From positions 248,001 to 312,000 of the forward strand of contig NZ_LR134356.1 of assembly GCF_900637195.1 (NCBI RefSeq): a stretch of 64,000 bases of DNA, in the 5' to 3' direction. The translations under genes and the position numbers were made by a program. This document shows, piece after piece, positions 57,057 to 64,000 of this stretch (position 1 is the stretch's first letter; every line of letters starts with the position of its first letter). The notes beneath the pieces are model-generated. The model made no database searches. It had not been told where the DNA came from and was given only the letters and a program-made list of their open reading frames with translations. This stretch comes from Mycolicibacterium aurum (GTDB lineage Bacteria > Actinomycetota > Actinomycetes > Mycobacteriales > Mycobacteriaceae).

Positions 57057-59618
57057 ATGGCGTCAATTTCGCACGTCGTGGTCGTCGGCCACGGCATGGT
57101 CGGTCACCGCTTCGTCGAAGCCCTGCGTTCCCGAGACGGCGACGGCCGGTGGCGCGTCACCGTGCTGGCCGAAGAACGCGACGCGGCCTACGACCGCGTG
57201 GGACTCACCGGATACACCGACCACTGGGACCGATCCCGTCTTGCGCTGCCCGGCAACGACTACCTCGGTGACGATCTGGTGGACGTCCGGCTCGGGTGCC
57301 GGGTAGTCGCGATAGACCGGGCGGCCAAGTCGGTGACCACCGACGACGGCGCGGTGATCGAATACGACGCGTTGGTGCTGGCGACGGGGTCGTCGGCCTT
57401 CGTGCCGCCGGTGCCAGGGCGCGACCTGCCGTCCTGCCACGTCTACCGAACCCTCGATGACCTCGACGCGATCCGCGCCGATGCCCTCGGTGCCCGCGAG
57501 AAGGGCCGCGCGGCGGTCGGTGTCGTCATCGGCGGCGGCCTCCTGGGCTTGGAAGCAGCCAACGCGCTGCGTGGATTCGGTTTGACTGCGCATGTCGTGG
57601 AGAGGTCCCCGCGGCTGATGGCGCAGCAGCTCGACGAGGCGGGCGGCACCCTGCTGGGCCGGATGATCGGCGAGCTGGGCATCACGGTGCACACCGATGT
57701 CGGCACCGAATCGATCGCACCGGCGCAACGCAACCGGCCCCTGAAGCGGTCCGCGGAGGACAACTCGATGCGGGTGACGCTGAGCGACGGCACGTGCATC
57801 GATGCCGGCGTCGTCGTGTTCGCCGCGGGTGTCCGCCCGCGCGACGAGCTGGCCCGCGACGCCGGACTCACGATTGCTGAGCGGGGCGGGGTACTCACCG
57901 ATCTGTCCTGTGTGACAAGCGATCCCAGCATCTATGCGATCGGTGAGGTCGCTGCCATCGAGGGACGCTGCTACGGCCTGGTGGGGCCCGGGTACACCAG
58001 TGCCGAGGTGGTGGCGGACCGCCTGGTGGGCGGTGCGGCCGAGTTCCCCGAAGCCGACATGTCGACCAAGCTGAAGTTGCTCGGCGTCGACGTGGCCAGC
58101 TTCGGCGACGCGATGGGCACCACTGCGGACTGCCTGGAGGTTGTGCTCAACGACGCGGTCAACCAGACGTACGCCAAGCTCGTGCTCTCCGACGACGCGA
58201 AGACGCTGCTCGGCGGCATCCTGGTCGGCGACGCGTCGGCGTACGGCCTGCTGCGGCCGATGGTCGGCGAGATGCTGCCGGGTGACCCGATGGCGATGAT
58301 CGCGCCGTCCGGAGCAGGTTCCAGCGCAGCACAACTGGGCGTCGGAGCCCTGCCCGCCGCGGCCCAGATCTGCTCGTGCAACAACGTCACCAAGGGTGAT
58401 CTCACCGACGCGATCGCCTGCGGCTGCGCGGACGTACCCGCCTTGAAGAGCTGCACCAAGGCGGGTACGTCGTGCGGCTCGTGTGTACCGCTGCTCAAGC
58501 AGCTCCTCGAGGCCGAAGGCGTCGAGCAGTCAAAGGCCCTGTGCGAGCACTTCTCTCACTCGCGGGCTGAACTGTTCGAGATTGTCGGCGCCACGTCGAT
58601 CCGCACCTTCTCGGGTCTCATCGAGCGGTTCGGCAGCGGAAGAGGTTGTGATATCTGCAAACCCGTGGTCGCCTCGATCCTGGCCTCGACGAGCTCCGAG
58701 CACATCCTCGACGGTGAGCAGGCCTCGCTGCAGGACTCCAACGACCACTTCCTGGCCAACATCCAGCGCAACGGTAGCTACTCGGTGGTGCCGCGGGTTC
58801 CCGGCGGCGACATCACCCCCGAACATCTGATCCTGATCGGGGAGATCGCCCGAGATTTCGGGCTGTACACCAAGATCACCGGCGGACAGCGCATCGACAT
58901 GTTCGGCGCCAGAGTTGATCAGCTGCCTGAGATCTGGCGCCGCCTGGTCGAGGGCGGCATGGAATCCGGTCAGGCCTACGGAAAGTCGTTGCGCACGGTC
59001 AAGAGCTGTGTGGGCAGCGACTGGTGCCGCTACGGCCAGCAGGATTCGGTGCAGATGGCCATCAACCTCGAACTGCGCTACCGCGGACTGCGCTCCCCGC
59101 ACAAGATCAAGATGGGGGTCTCCGGGTGTGCCCGCGAATGCGCCGAGGCCCGCGGCAAGGACGTCGGCGTCATCGCGACCGAAACGGGGTGGAACCTCTA
59201 CATCGGCGGCAACGGCGGGATGACGCCGCGGCACGCTGAACTGCTCGCCGGCGATCTGGACGACGAGACGTTGGTGCGCTACATCGACCGCTTCCTGATG
59301 TTCTACATCCGCACCGCCGATCGGCTCCAGCGCACCGCGCCGTGGGTGGAGGAGCGGGGCGTCGAGCATCTGCGCGAGGTGATCTGTGAGGACTCGCTGG
59401 GGCTGGCCGAGGAGTTCGAGGCAGCGGTCGAACGCCACGTCGACGGCTACGCCTGCGAGTGGAAGGGCGTGCTGGACGACCCCGACAAGCTGTCGCGGTT
59501 CGTCTCGTTCGTCAACGCACCCGATGTCCCCGATCCGACCGTCACGTTCACCGAGAACGGCGGTCGCAAGGTCCCCGCGACGCCGGTCGCGATCGGCATG
59601 CCGAAGGTAGGAAGGTAG
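57057..59618 (+). CDS. nirB: Nitrite reductase (NADH) large subunit NirB
   Basis: This 853-residue assimilatory nitrite reductase uses NADH to reduce nitrite to ammonium in the cytosol. Domains in order are an FAD/NAD-binding pyridine nucleotide-disulfide reductase part (about 1-420; 'VVVVGHGMVGHRFVEAL', 'GVVIGGGLLGLEAANAL'), a BFD-like [2Fe-2S] domain ('ICSCNNVTKGDL', 'GTSCGSCVPLLKQ', about 435-490), and a sulfite/nitrite reductase domain with siroheme-[4Fe-4S] ligands in 'SCVGSDWCRYG' and 'MGVSGCARECAEARGKD' (about 640-700). All cofactor motifs are intact. nirD follows six bases on. It matches Rv0252. Confidence 0.97.
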   Translation: MASISHVVVVGHGMVGHRFVEALRSRDGDGRWRVTVLAEERDAAYDRVGLTGYTDHWDRSRLALPGNDYLGDDLVDVRLGCRVVAIDRAAKSVTTDDGAVIEYDALVLATGSSAFVPPVPGRDLPSCHVYRTLDDLDAIRADALGAREKGRAAVGVVIGGGLLGLEAANALRGFGLTAHVVERSPRLMAQQLDEAGGTLLGRMIGELGITVHTDVGTESIAPAQRNRPLKRSAEDNSMRVTLSDGTCIDAGVVVFAAGVRPRDELARDAGLTIAERGGVLTDLSCVTSDPSIYAIGEVAAIEGRCYGLVGPGYTSAEVVADRLVGGAAEFPEADMSTKLKLLGVDVASFGDAMGTTADCLEVVLNDAVNQTYAKLVLSDDAKTLLGGILVGDASAYGLLRPMVGEMLPGDPMAMIAPSGAGSSAAQLGVGALPAAAQICSCNNVTKGDLTDAIACGCADVPALKSCTKAGTSCGSCVPLLKQLLEAEGVEQSKALCEHFSHSRAELFEIVGATSIRTFSGLIERFGSGRGCDICKPVVASILASTSSEHILDGEQASLQDSNDHFLANIQRNGSYSVVPRVPGGDITPEHLILIGEIARDFGLYTKITGGQRIDMFGARVDQLPEIWRRLVEGGMESGQAYGKSLRTVKSCVGSDWCRYGQQDSVQMAINLELRYRGLRSPHKIKMGVSGCARECAEARGKDVGVIATETGWNLYIGGNGGMTPRHAELLAGDLDDETLVRYIDRFLMFYIRTADRLQRTAPWVEERGVEHLREVICEDSLGLAEEFEAAVERHVDGYACEWKGVLDDPDKLSRFVSFVNAPDVPDPTVTFTENGGRKVPATPVAIGMPKVGR

Positions 59619-59624
59619 CCCGCA

Positions 59625-59972
59625 ATGACGGTGCTCAACGACACCCAGGTCTGGACGACGGCCTGCCCCTATGACTTCCTGATCCCCAATCGCGGGGTGG
59701 GGGTGCTGCTGCCCGACGGCGCCCAAGCCGCACTGTTCCGCCTCGACGACGGAACTGTGCATGCCGTCGGCAACGTCGACCCGTTTTCCGGGGCGGCGGT
59801 GATGTCGCGGGGCATCGTCGGCGACCGGGCCGGCCGGGTGACCGTGCAGTCGCCGATCAAGAAACAGGCGTTCGCCCTCGACGACGGCAGCTGCCTGGAC
59901 GACCCCGCGCACTCCCTGCCGGTGTACGCCACCCGGATCACCCCCGGCGGCGACGTCCAGGTCGGCTCCTGA
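59625..59972 (+). CDS. nirD: Nitrite reductase small subunit NirD
   Basis: This 115-residue Rieske-fold subunit partners with NirB. The family pattern 'DFLIPNRGVGVLLPDGAQAAL' and 'VHAVGNVDPFSGAAVMSRG' is clear. As in other NirD proteins the Rieske Cys/His cluster ligands are missing, so its role is structural. It begins six bases after nirB and is co-transcribed. A large inverted repeat follows its stop. Confidence 0.94.
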   Translation: MTVLNDTQVWTTACPYDFLIPNRGVGVLLPDGAQAALFRLDDGTVHAVGNVDPFSGAAVMSRGIVGDRAGRVTVQSPIKKQAFALDDGSCLDDPAHSLPVYATRITPGGDVQVGS

Positions 59973-59974
59973 TT

Positions 59975-60038
59975 CGCCGAACTGGGATTCCCGGCTGTGC
60001 TGACGGTGACATTCACAACCGGGAACCTCAGTTCGGCG
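59975..60038. terminator. Long inverted repeat after nirD
   Basis: Arms 59975-59994 and 60019-60038 (20 bases each) match at 18 positions around a 24-base spacer; one mismatch is a G-U pair in RNA. It starts three bases after the nirD stop and ends seven bases before the DosR-like box of fdxA, so it probably separates the two transcription units. No T-tract follows. Confidence 0.55.
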
Positions 60039-60044
60039 GACAGA

Positions 60045-60064
60045 TTAGGGACTTTCGGCCCCTG
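60045..60064. promoter_or_regulatory. DosR-like box upstream of fdxA
   Basis: TTAGGGACTTTCGGCCCCTG follows the DosR box TTSGGGACTWWAGTCCCSAA at most positions, including the invariant GGGAC and the GGCCC-type right arm seen in many natural boxes. It sits 20 bases before the -10 box TACCGT, the usual place for an activating DosR site. In M. tuberculosis fdxA belongs to the DosR (hypoxia/NO) regulon. Confidence 0.7.
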
Positions 60065-60084
60065 TCTGGCGGGGGAAAGCTTTC

Positions 60085-60090
60085 TACCGT
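60085..60090 (+). promoter_or_regulatory. fdxA: -10 box of fdxA
   Basis: TACCGT fits TANNNT and lies seven bases before the ATG at 60098, giving a leaderless transcript. The DosR-like box stands directly upstream. Confidence 0.5.
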
Positions 60091-60097
60091 CGACGGT

Positions 60098-60451
60098 ATG
60101 ACCTACGTGATCGGTTCCGCGTGTGTGGACATCGTCGACAAGTCCTGTGTGCAGGAATGCCCGGCCGACTGCATCTACGAGGGCGATCGCGCGATGTACA
60201 TCAACCCCAACGAGTGCGTGGACTGCGGAGCCTGCCGCATCGCATGCCGGGTGGACGCCATCTATTACGAGACCGACCTGCCGGACGAGGAGTTGGCGTT
60301 CCTGCAGGACAACGCCGATTTCTTCGAGCTGACGCTGCCTGGCCGCGACACCCCGCTCGGTGACCCGGGTGGTGCGCTCCAGCTGGGCCGGGTCGGCGCG
60401 GACACCCCGCTGGTGGCCGCGCTGCCACCGTCAGTGACGCCGCATCCCTGA
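60098..60451 (+). CDS. fdxA: Seven-iron-type ferredoxin FdxA
   Basis: This 117-residue ferredoxin holds eight cysteines: C9, C17, C21 and C25 in the first half and 'ECVDCGACRIACRVDAIYYE' in the second, arranged as in [3Fe-4S]/[4Fe-4S] actinobacterial FdxA. The residue after the last Cys is Arg rather than the usual Pro. The C-terminal part ('ELTLPGRDTPLGDPGGALQL') matches the family tail. It would carry electrons under low oxygen, possibly to P450s or reductases. A DosR-like box and a leaderless promoter precede it. Its last 21 bases overlap the convergent sirB. Confidence 0.92.
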   Translation: MTYVIGSACVDIVDKSCVQECPADCIYEGDRAMYINPNECVDCGACRIACRVDAIYYETDLPDEELAFLQDNADFFELTLPGRDTPLGDPGGALQLGRVGADTPLVAALPPSVTPHP

Positions 60452-61147
60452 CTCCGCCAGCGGCTGCCACGGCGCCAACCGTGCACACGCGCGCTGAAAC
60501 CGGCTGGCGATCAACCGGGTGACACCGGGGTGGGTGCCCAGCGGTGCGGTCACCAGGTCCGCGCCGCTGTCACGCAAGCGGTCCTGGAAGAGGCCTTCGG
60601 ACAGCAGGTATGACGCCACCACCACGCGTGCGCCCCGTCCGCGCAGCGCGGCGACGGCATCGGCCACCCGGGGCTCGCCGGTGGCGGCGAACGCCAGTTC
60701 CACGCGAGACCCGAGGGTGGCCGACAGCCACGTCGCCGTCGTGTGCAGGTCACGCATCGCCTCGGGGTCGGATGTTCCTGCCGCGGCGAGGATCACCGAA
60801 TCATCGGGCCGCCAACCGGATTCGATCAATCGGTCGACGAGCACCCGCACCAGCTGCGGATCGGGACCCAACGCGCGGGTGACGGTGACATCGGAATGCC
60901 CGCTGGCCGCCACATGCGCGGGAATGTCGTGGGTGACGTGATAGCCGCGAGCCAGGAATGCCGGCACCAGCACGGTGGCCCGGTCCGGGGTCGCGCCGAG
61001 CAGTTCGGCGGGTGTCGGGCCGAGGACGTCGACGAATGCGACGCGTACCGGACGGTCCAGCACCGACGACACCTGCGCGGCGAGATCGCCGATCAGCGAC
61101 ACCCCGCGTTGCTTGCGGGTGCCGTGCGCGACCAGGAGCAGGCTCAC
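60431..61147 (-). CDS. sirB: Sirohydrochlorin chelatase (SirB/CbiX family)
   Basis: This 238-residue protein begins 'LLLVAHGTRKQRG', the chelatase motif with the metal-binding His, and has a second half with 'ILAAAGTSDPEAMRDL', so it is a tandem CbiX-type fold. It should insert Fe2+ into sirohydrochlorin to make the siroheme needed by NirB. It matches Rv0259c. The GTG start overlaps the stop of the regulator gene as GTGA, so both are co-translated. The functional link to nirBD is strong. Confidence 0.9.
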   Translation of the reverse strand: MSLLLVAHGTRKQRGVSLIGDLAAQVSSVLDRPVRVAFVDVLGPTPAELLGATPDRATVLVPAFLARGYHVTHDIPAHVAASGHSDVTVTRALGPDPQLVRVLVDRLIESGWRPDDSVILAAAGTSDPEAMRDLHTTATWLSATLGSRVELAFAATGEPRVADAVAALRGRGARVVVASYLLSEGLFQDRLRDSGADLVTAPLGTHPGVTRLIASRFQRACARLAPWQPLAESGMRRH

Positions 61148-62286
61148 GAGGCGGATGCGTCGTCGACGGGCAACCGGTAACCCCGCTTGACCACGGTGGC
61201 CACCATCTTCTTGTCGCCGAGCGCGGTCCGCAGCCGTAGCACCGCCGTCTCGACGGCATGGGTGTCGGTACCGCTGCCCGGCAGCGCGCGCAGCAGATCG
61301 GTTCGGGAGACGACGGCGCCCGGATGCAGGGCGAGGGCGCGAATGGTGGCCATCGCCGCGGGCGACATCGCCTTCACGGCGCCGTCGACCAGCACGCACG
61401 TGCCGCGAATCTCCAGCAGGTGGCCGGCCACCCGGACGGTGCGGGACTGCAGCAGCGGAAGCTCATCGGTGATGTGGCGGGCCAGCGCACCCAGCCGCAT
61501 CCGTTCCGGCGCCGACGTCGGCACGCCGAGCCGCACCAGGGGACGGGCGGTGACGGGCCCCACGCACATCGCGTGGACGTTGGTGCGCAGCGCCGACAGC
61601 ACCTCGGCCTCGATGCCCATCTCCTTGGCCCGCAGCAGCACCGACGCCACCGCGGGCGCCGAGGTGAAGCTGACCGCGTCGAACTTCTCCTCCGCGATGC
61701 CTGCGACCAGCTGATCGAAGTCGCCGTTGCGTGGTGCGGAATGCCAGCGGTACACCCGGATGGGGACCACTTCGGCTCCGGCGGAGCGCAATTCGTCGAG
61801 GAACTCGGGGAAGGGATCCCAGTCGGCGGTGGCGCCGTGCAGTTGCACAGCGATCCGGGTGCCGGCGATCCCGCCGTCGACGAGGTACTCCAGCACCTCG
61901 CGGGAGGACTCCGACTCCGGCGACCACTCCTCGGGCAGGCCGCCTGCGCGCAGCGCACCGGTCGCCTTCGGCCCGCGGGAGACGATGCGGGCCTTGCTCA
62001 GCGCCGCAGTGAGGTCGTTGGCCATACCCCAGCCGTCCGCCGCGGCGATCCACCCGCGGAAGCCGATGCCGGTGGTGGCGATGACGATGTCCGGTGGGCT
62101 GTCGATCAGCGACTGGGTGCGCTGGCGCAGCTCGTCGTCATCGGGCAGCGGCACCATGTCGATGGCCGCGGCGCTGCACACCGTCGCCCCGCGACGACGC
62201 AGCAGGGCGCTCAATTCGTCAGCGCGCCGTGCGGAGGTGACCGCAACCCGGAATCCGGTGAGCGGCGCCAAGTCCAGCTCACTCAT
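61144..62286 (-). CDS. nnaR: HemD-domain transcriptional regulator NnaR
   Basis: This 380-residue regulator joins a uroporphyrinogen-III-synthase-like domain (about 1-260; 'FRVAVTSARRADELSALLRR', 'FDAVSFTSAPAVASVL') to a C-terminal OmpR-type winged helix (about 290-375; 'SPAAMATIRALALHPGAVVS', 'VETAVLRLRTALGDKK'). It matches Rv0260c in length. In M. smegmatis NnaR works with GlnR to switch on nitrate/nitrite assimilation genes. Its place next to sirB and nirBD fits that role. The ATG at 62286 is used; an in-frame GTG lies two codons upstream. The nitrate transporter gene narK3, next to it in M. tuberculosis, is absent here. Confidence 0.9.
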   Translation of the reverse strand: MSELDLAPLTGFRVAVTSARRADELSALLRRRGATVCSAAAIDMVPLPDDDELRQRTQSLIDSPPDIVIATTGIGFRGWIAAADGWGMANDLTAALSKARIVSRGPKATGALRAGGLPEEWSPESESSREVLEYLVDGGIAGTRIAVQLHGATADWDPFPEFLDELRSAGAEVVPIRVYRWHSAPRNGDFDQLVAGIAEEKFDAVSFTSAPAVASVLLRAKEMGIEAEVLSALRTNVHAMCVGPVTARPLVRLGVPTSAPERMRLGALARHITDELPLLQSRTVRVAGHLLEIRGTCVLVDGAVKAMSPAAMATIRALALHPGAVVSRTDLLRALPGSGTDTHAVETAVLRLRTALGDKKMVATVVKRGYRLPVDDASAS

Positions 62287-62406
62287 GCCCACTGTCTATT
62301 CACGTCATGTTTCGGGGTCATTAAGCGACCGTTGCGCGACTGTGTCGCGCCCGGTCACGCGATGAACTTCCGTTCACCGCGCCTGGGCTTCCGTTGTGAG
62401 ATCGGC

Positions 62407-62982
<576 letters not shown>

Positions 62983-63879
62983 TCAGCCCTCGAACGGCCG
63001 CCTCGGCCGCGACCAGTGCAACCGAACCGTCTGCCCCGGGCGTGCTTGGGCGATCGTGTCGATGTCGGCGTCGGTGACCACGCCGATCACCGGGTAGCCG
63101 CCGGTCACCGGATGGTCCGGACCGAGGATCACCGGGAAGCCGTTCGGCGGAACCTGGATCGCACCGAGGGTGGCGCCCTCGCTGGGCAGCTGACGGTCGG
63201 GGTGGCGGTATTCCAGCGGCATTCCGACCAGCCGCACGCCCACTCGGTCACTGTGATTGGTGACCTGCCAGTTGGTGCGCACCAGCACGTCGGGATCGAC
63301 GAACCAGTCGTCGCGCGGTCCGGGCACCACGGTGAGATCGAGGGCATCGTCGACGATGGCCGCCACCGGCGCCTGGTCCAACTCGGGGAAGTCGTCGGTG
63401 TGGGCTCCGACCGGCAACACGTCGCCGCGGCGCAGCGGGTGCGGCCCGATCGCCGACATCGCGTCGTAGCTGCGGGACCCCAGGACCGGCTCGACATCGA
63501 TGCCGCCGCGCACCGCGAGATACGAGCGCAACCCTGACCTGGGCGACCCGAGGGAGATCACCTCGCCGTCGTGTGCGTAGTGAATGCTGTTGGTGCCGAA
63601 CGGAATACCGTTGACGGCGGGATCGGCGTCGGCGCCGGTCACCGCGATCGCGACCCCTTCGCCGTTGCCTCCGTGCACCTTCGCGGTGAACCCGCCGAGG
63701 GTGATCTCCACGGTCGCGCGGTCATCCGGGTTGGCGACCAGACGGTTGGCCAGTGTGTGGGCGCGGCGGTCGGCAGCTCCCGAGCGGGTGACCCCGATAT
63801 GGGACAAGCCGGGCCTGCCGAGGTCTTCGACGAGCGCGAGCGGGCCGGTCTGCAGGACCTCCAGCGTGACGGTGCTCAT
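62983..63879 (-). CDS. pxpC: 5-oxoprolinase subunit C (biotin-dependent carboxyltransferase-like)
   Basis: This 298-residue protein is of the allophanate-hydrolase subunit 2 / PxpC family, which with PxpA and PxpB opens 5-oxoproline to glutamate. Marks are '[20 protein letters not shown]', '[20 protein letters not shown]' and '[20 protein letters not shown]'. The ATG overlaps the stop of pxpB as ATGA, so the two are translated together. It matches Rv0263c. It ends 33 bases before the AAC(2') gene on the same strand, which may be read from this operon. Confidence 0.92.
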   Translation of the reverse strand: MSTVTLEVLQTGPLALVEDLGRPGLSHIGVTRSGAADRRAHTLANRLVANPDDRATVEITLGGFTAKVHGGNGEGVAIAVTGADADPAVNGIPFGTNSIHYAHDGEVISLGSPRSGLRSYLAVRGGIDVEPVLGSRSYDAMSAIGPHPLRRGDVLPVGAHTDDFPELDQAPVAAIVDDALDLTVVPGPRDDWFVDPDVLVRTNWQVTNHSDRVGVRLVGMPLEYRHPDRQLPSEGATLGAIQVPPNGFPVILGPDHPVTGGYPVIGVVTDADIDTIAQARPGQTVRLHWSRPRRPFEG

Positions 63880-64000
63880 GATTCGACCGCCCGAAACTGC
63901 ACCCACAGGCCGGGGGCGAGCAGCGCCGGGTCGTCCCGGTCGATGTCCCACAGCACCGCGGAGGTGCGGCCGATCAGCTGCCAACCGCCGGGGGACTCCC
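63876..64000 (-). CDS. pxpB: 5-oxoprolinase subunit B, C-terminal fragment
   Basis: This is the last 40 residues of a protein whose start lies beyond the right edge. It reads '[20 protein letters not shown]' and ends '[13 protein letters not shown]'. The GGWQLIGRT text is the typical C-terminal motif of PxpB (allophanate hydrolase subunit 1, KipI-like), and the gene order matches Rv0264c-Rv0263c. Its TGA overlaps the pxpC start codon. Confidence 0.88.
   Translation of the reverse strand, partial: ESPGGWQLIGRTSAVLWDIDRDDPALLAPGLWVQFRAVES

Overview
The window comes from a rapidly growing non-tuberculous mycobacterium (Mycolicibacterium type). The DNA is uniformly GC-rich. The gene order follows the M. 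tuberculosis stretch from Rv0223c to Rv0264c, and many proteins match that order as I remember it: methyltransferase, glycosyltransferase, DUF3068, AftD, LpqI, HtdX, FabG4, FadA2, FadE5, Sdh1, NirBD and AAC(2'). No database search was possible, so names rest on motifs, length and gene order. I saw no insertion sequence, prophage, CRISPR array or tRNA.

Region 1 (1-15.6 kb) is cell-envelope biology. It holds an aldehyde dehydrogenase end, a methyltransferase, a glycosyltransferase, a P450/MpaB-oxygenase island, two large membrane proteins (DUF3068 and a 13-TM-type protein), an acyltransferase, an adenylate-forming ligase, the arabinofuranosyltransferase AftD with its small DUF2613 partner, and a stress protein. 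Region 2 (15.6-27.6 kb) holds LpqI, a TetR regulator and a fatty-acid set: htdX-fabG4 divergent from fadA2, and fadE5. The fabG4/fadA2 and fadE5 promoters share a TTAC-N6-GTAA palindrome. Between fadA2 and fadE5 lies a structured RNA candidate, in the position of the M. tuberculosis sRNA F6.

Region 3 (27.6-47.2 kb) is a complete trehalose polyphleate (TPP) type glycolipid locus: a bimodular 3687-residue polyketide synthase facing a divergent papA-mmpL10-fadD23-PE row, with a convergent Gap-type membrane protein at its end. FadD23 should activate a fatty acid. The PKS extends it with malonyl units, and its architecture suits alternating partial and full reduction. PapA and the PE-domain protein should acylate trehalose, while MmpL10 and Gap should serve export.

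Region 4 (47.3-56.6 kb) holds small enzymes, an acyl-CoA dehydrogenase/Lrp pair and the Sdh1 succinate dehydrogenase operon. Beside sdhB is the strangest gene in the window: a 160-residue protein with six 12-residue repeats followed by 14 cysteines spaced exactly every third residue (50862-51344).

Region 5 (56.6-64 kb) is nitrite assimilation: nirBD, a seven-iron-type ferredoxin behind a DosR-like box, sirohydrochlorin chelatase SirB and the HemD-like regulator NnaR. It is followed by AAC(2') and the 5-oxoprolinase genes pxpC and pxpB (cut by the window edge). Many genes here have a TANNNT -10 box 6-8 bases before the start codon, which suggests leaderless transcripts.
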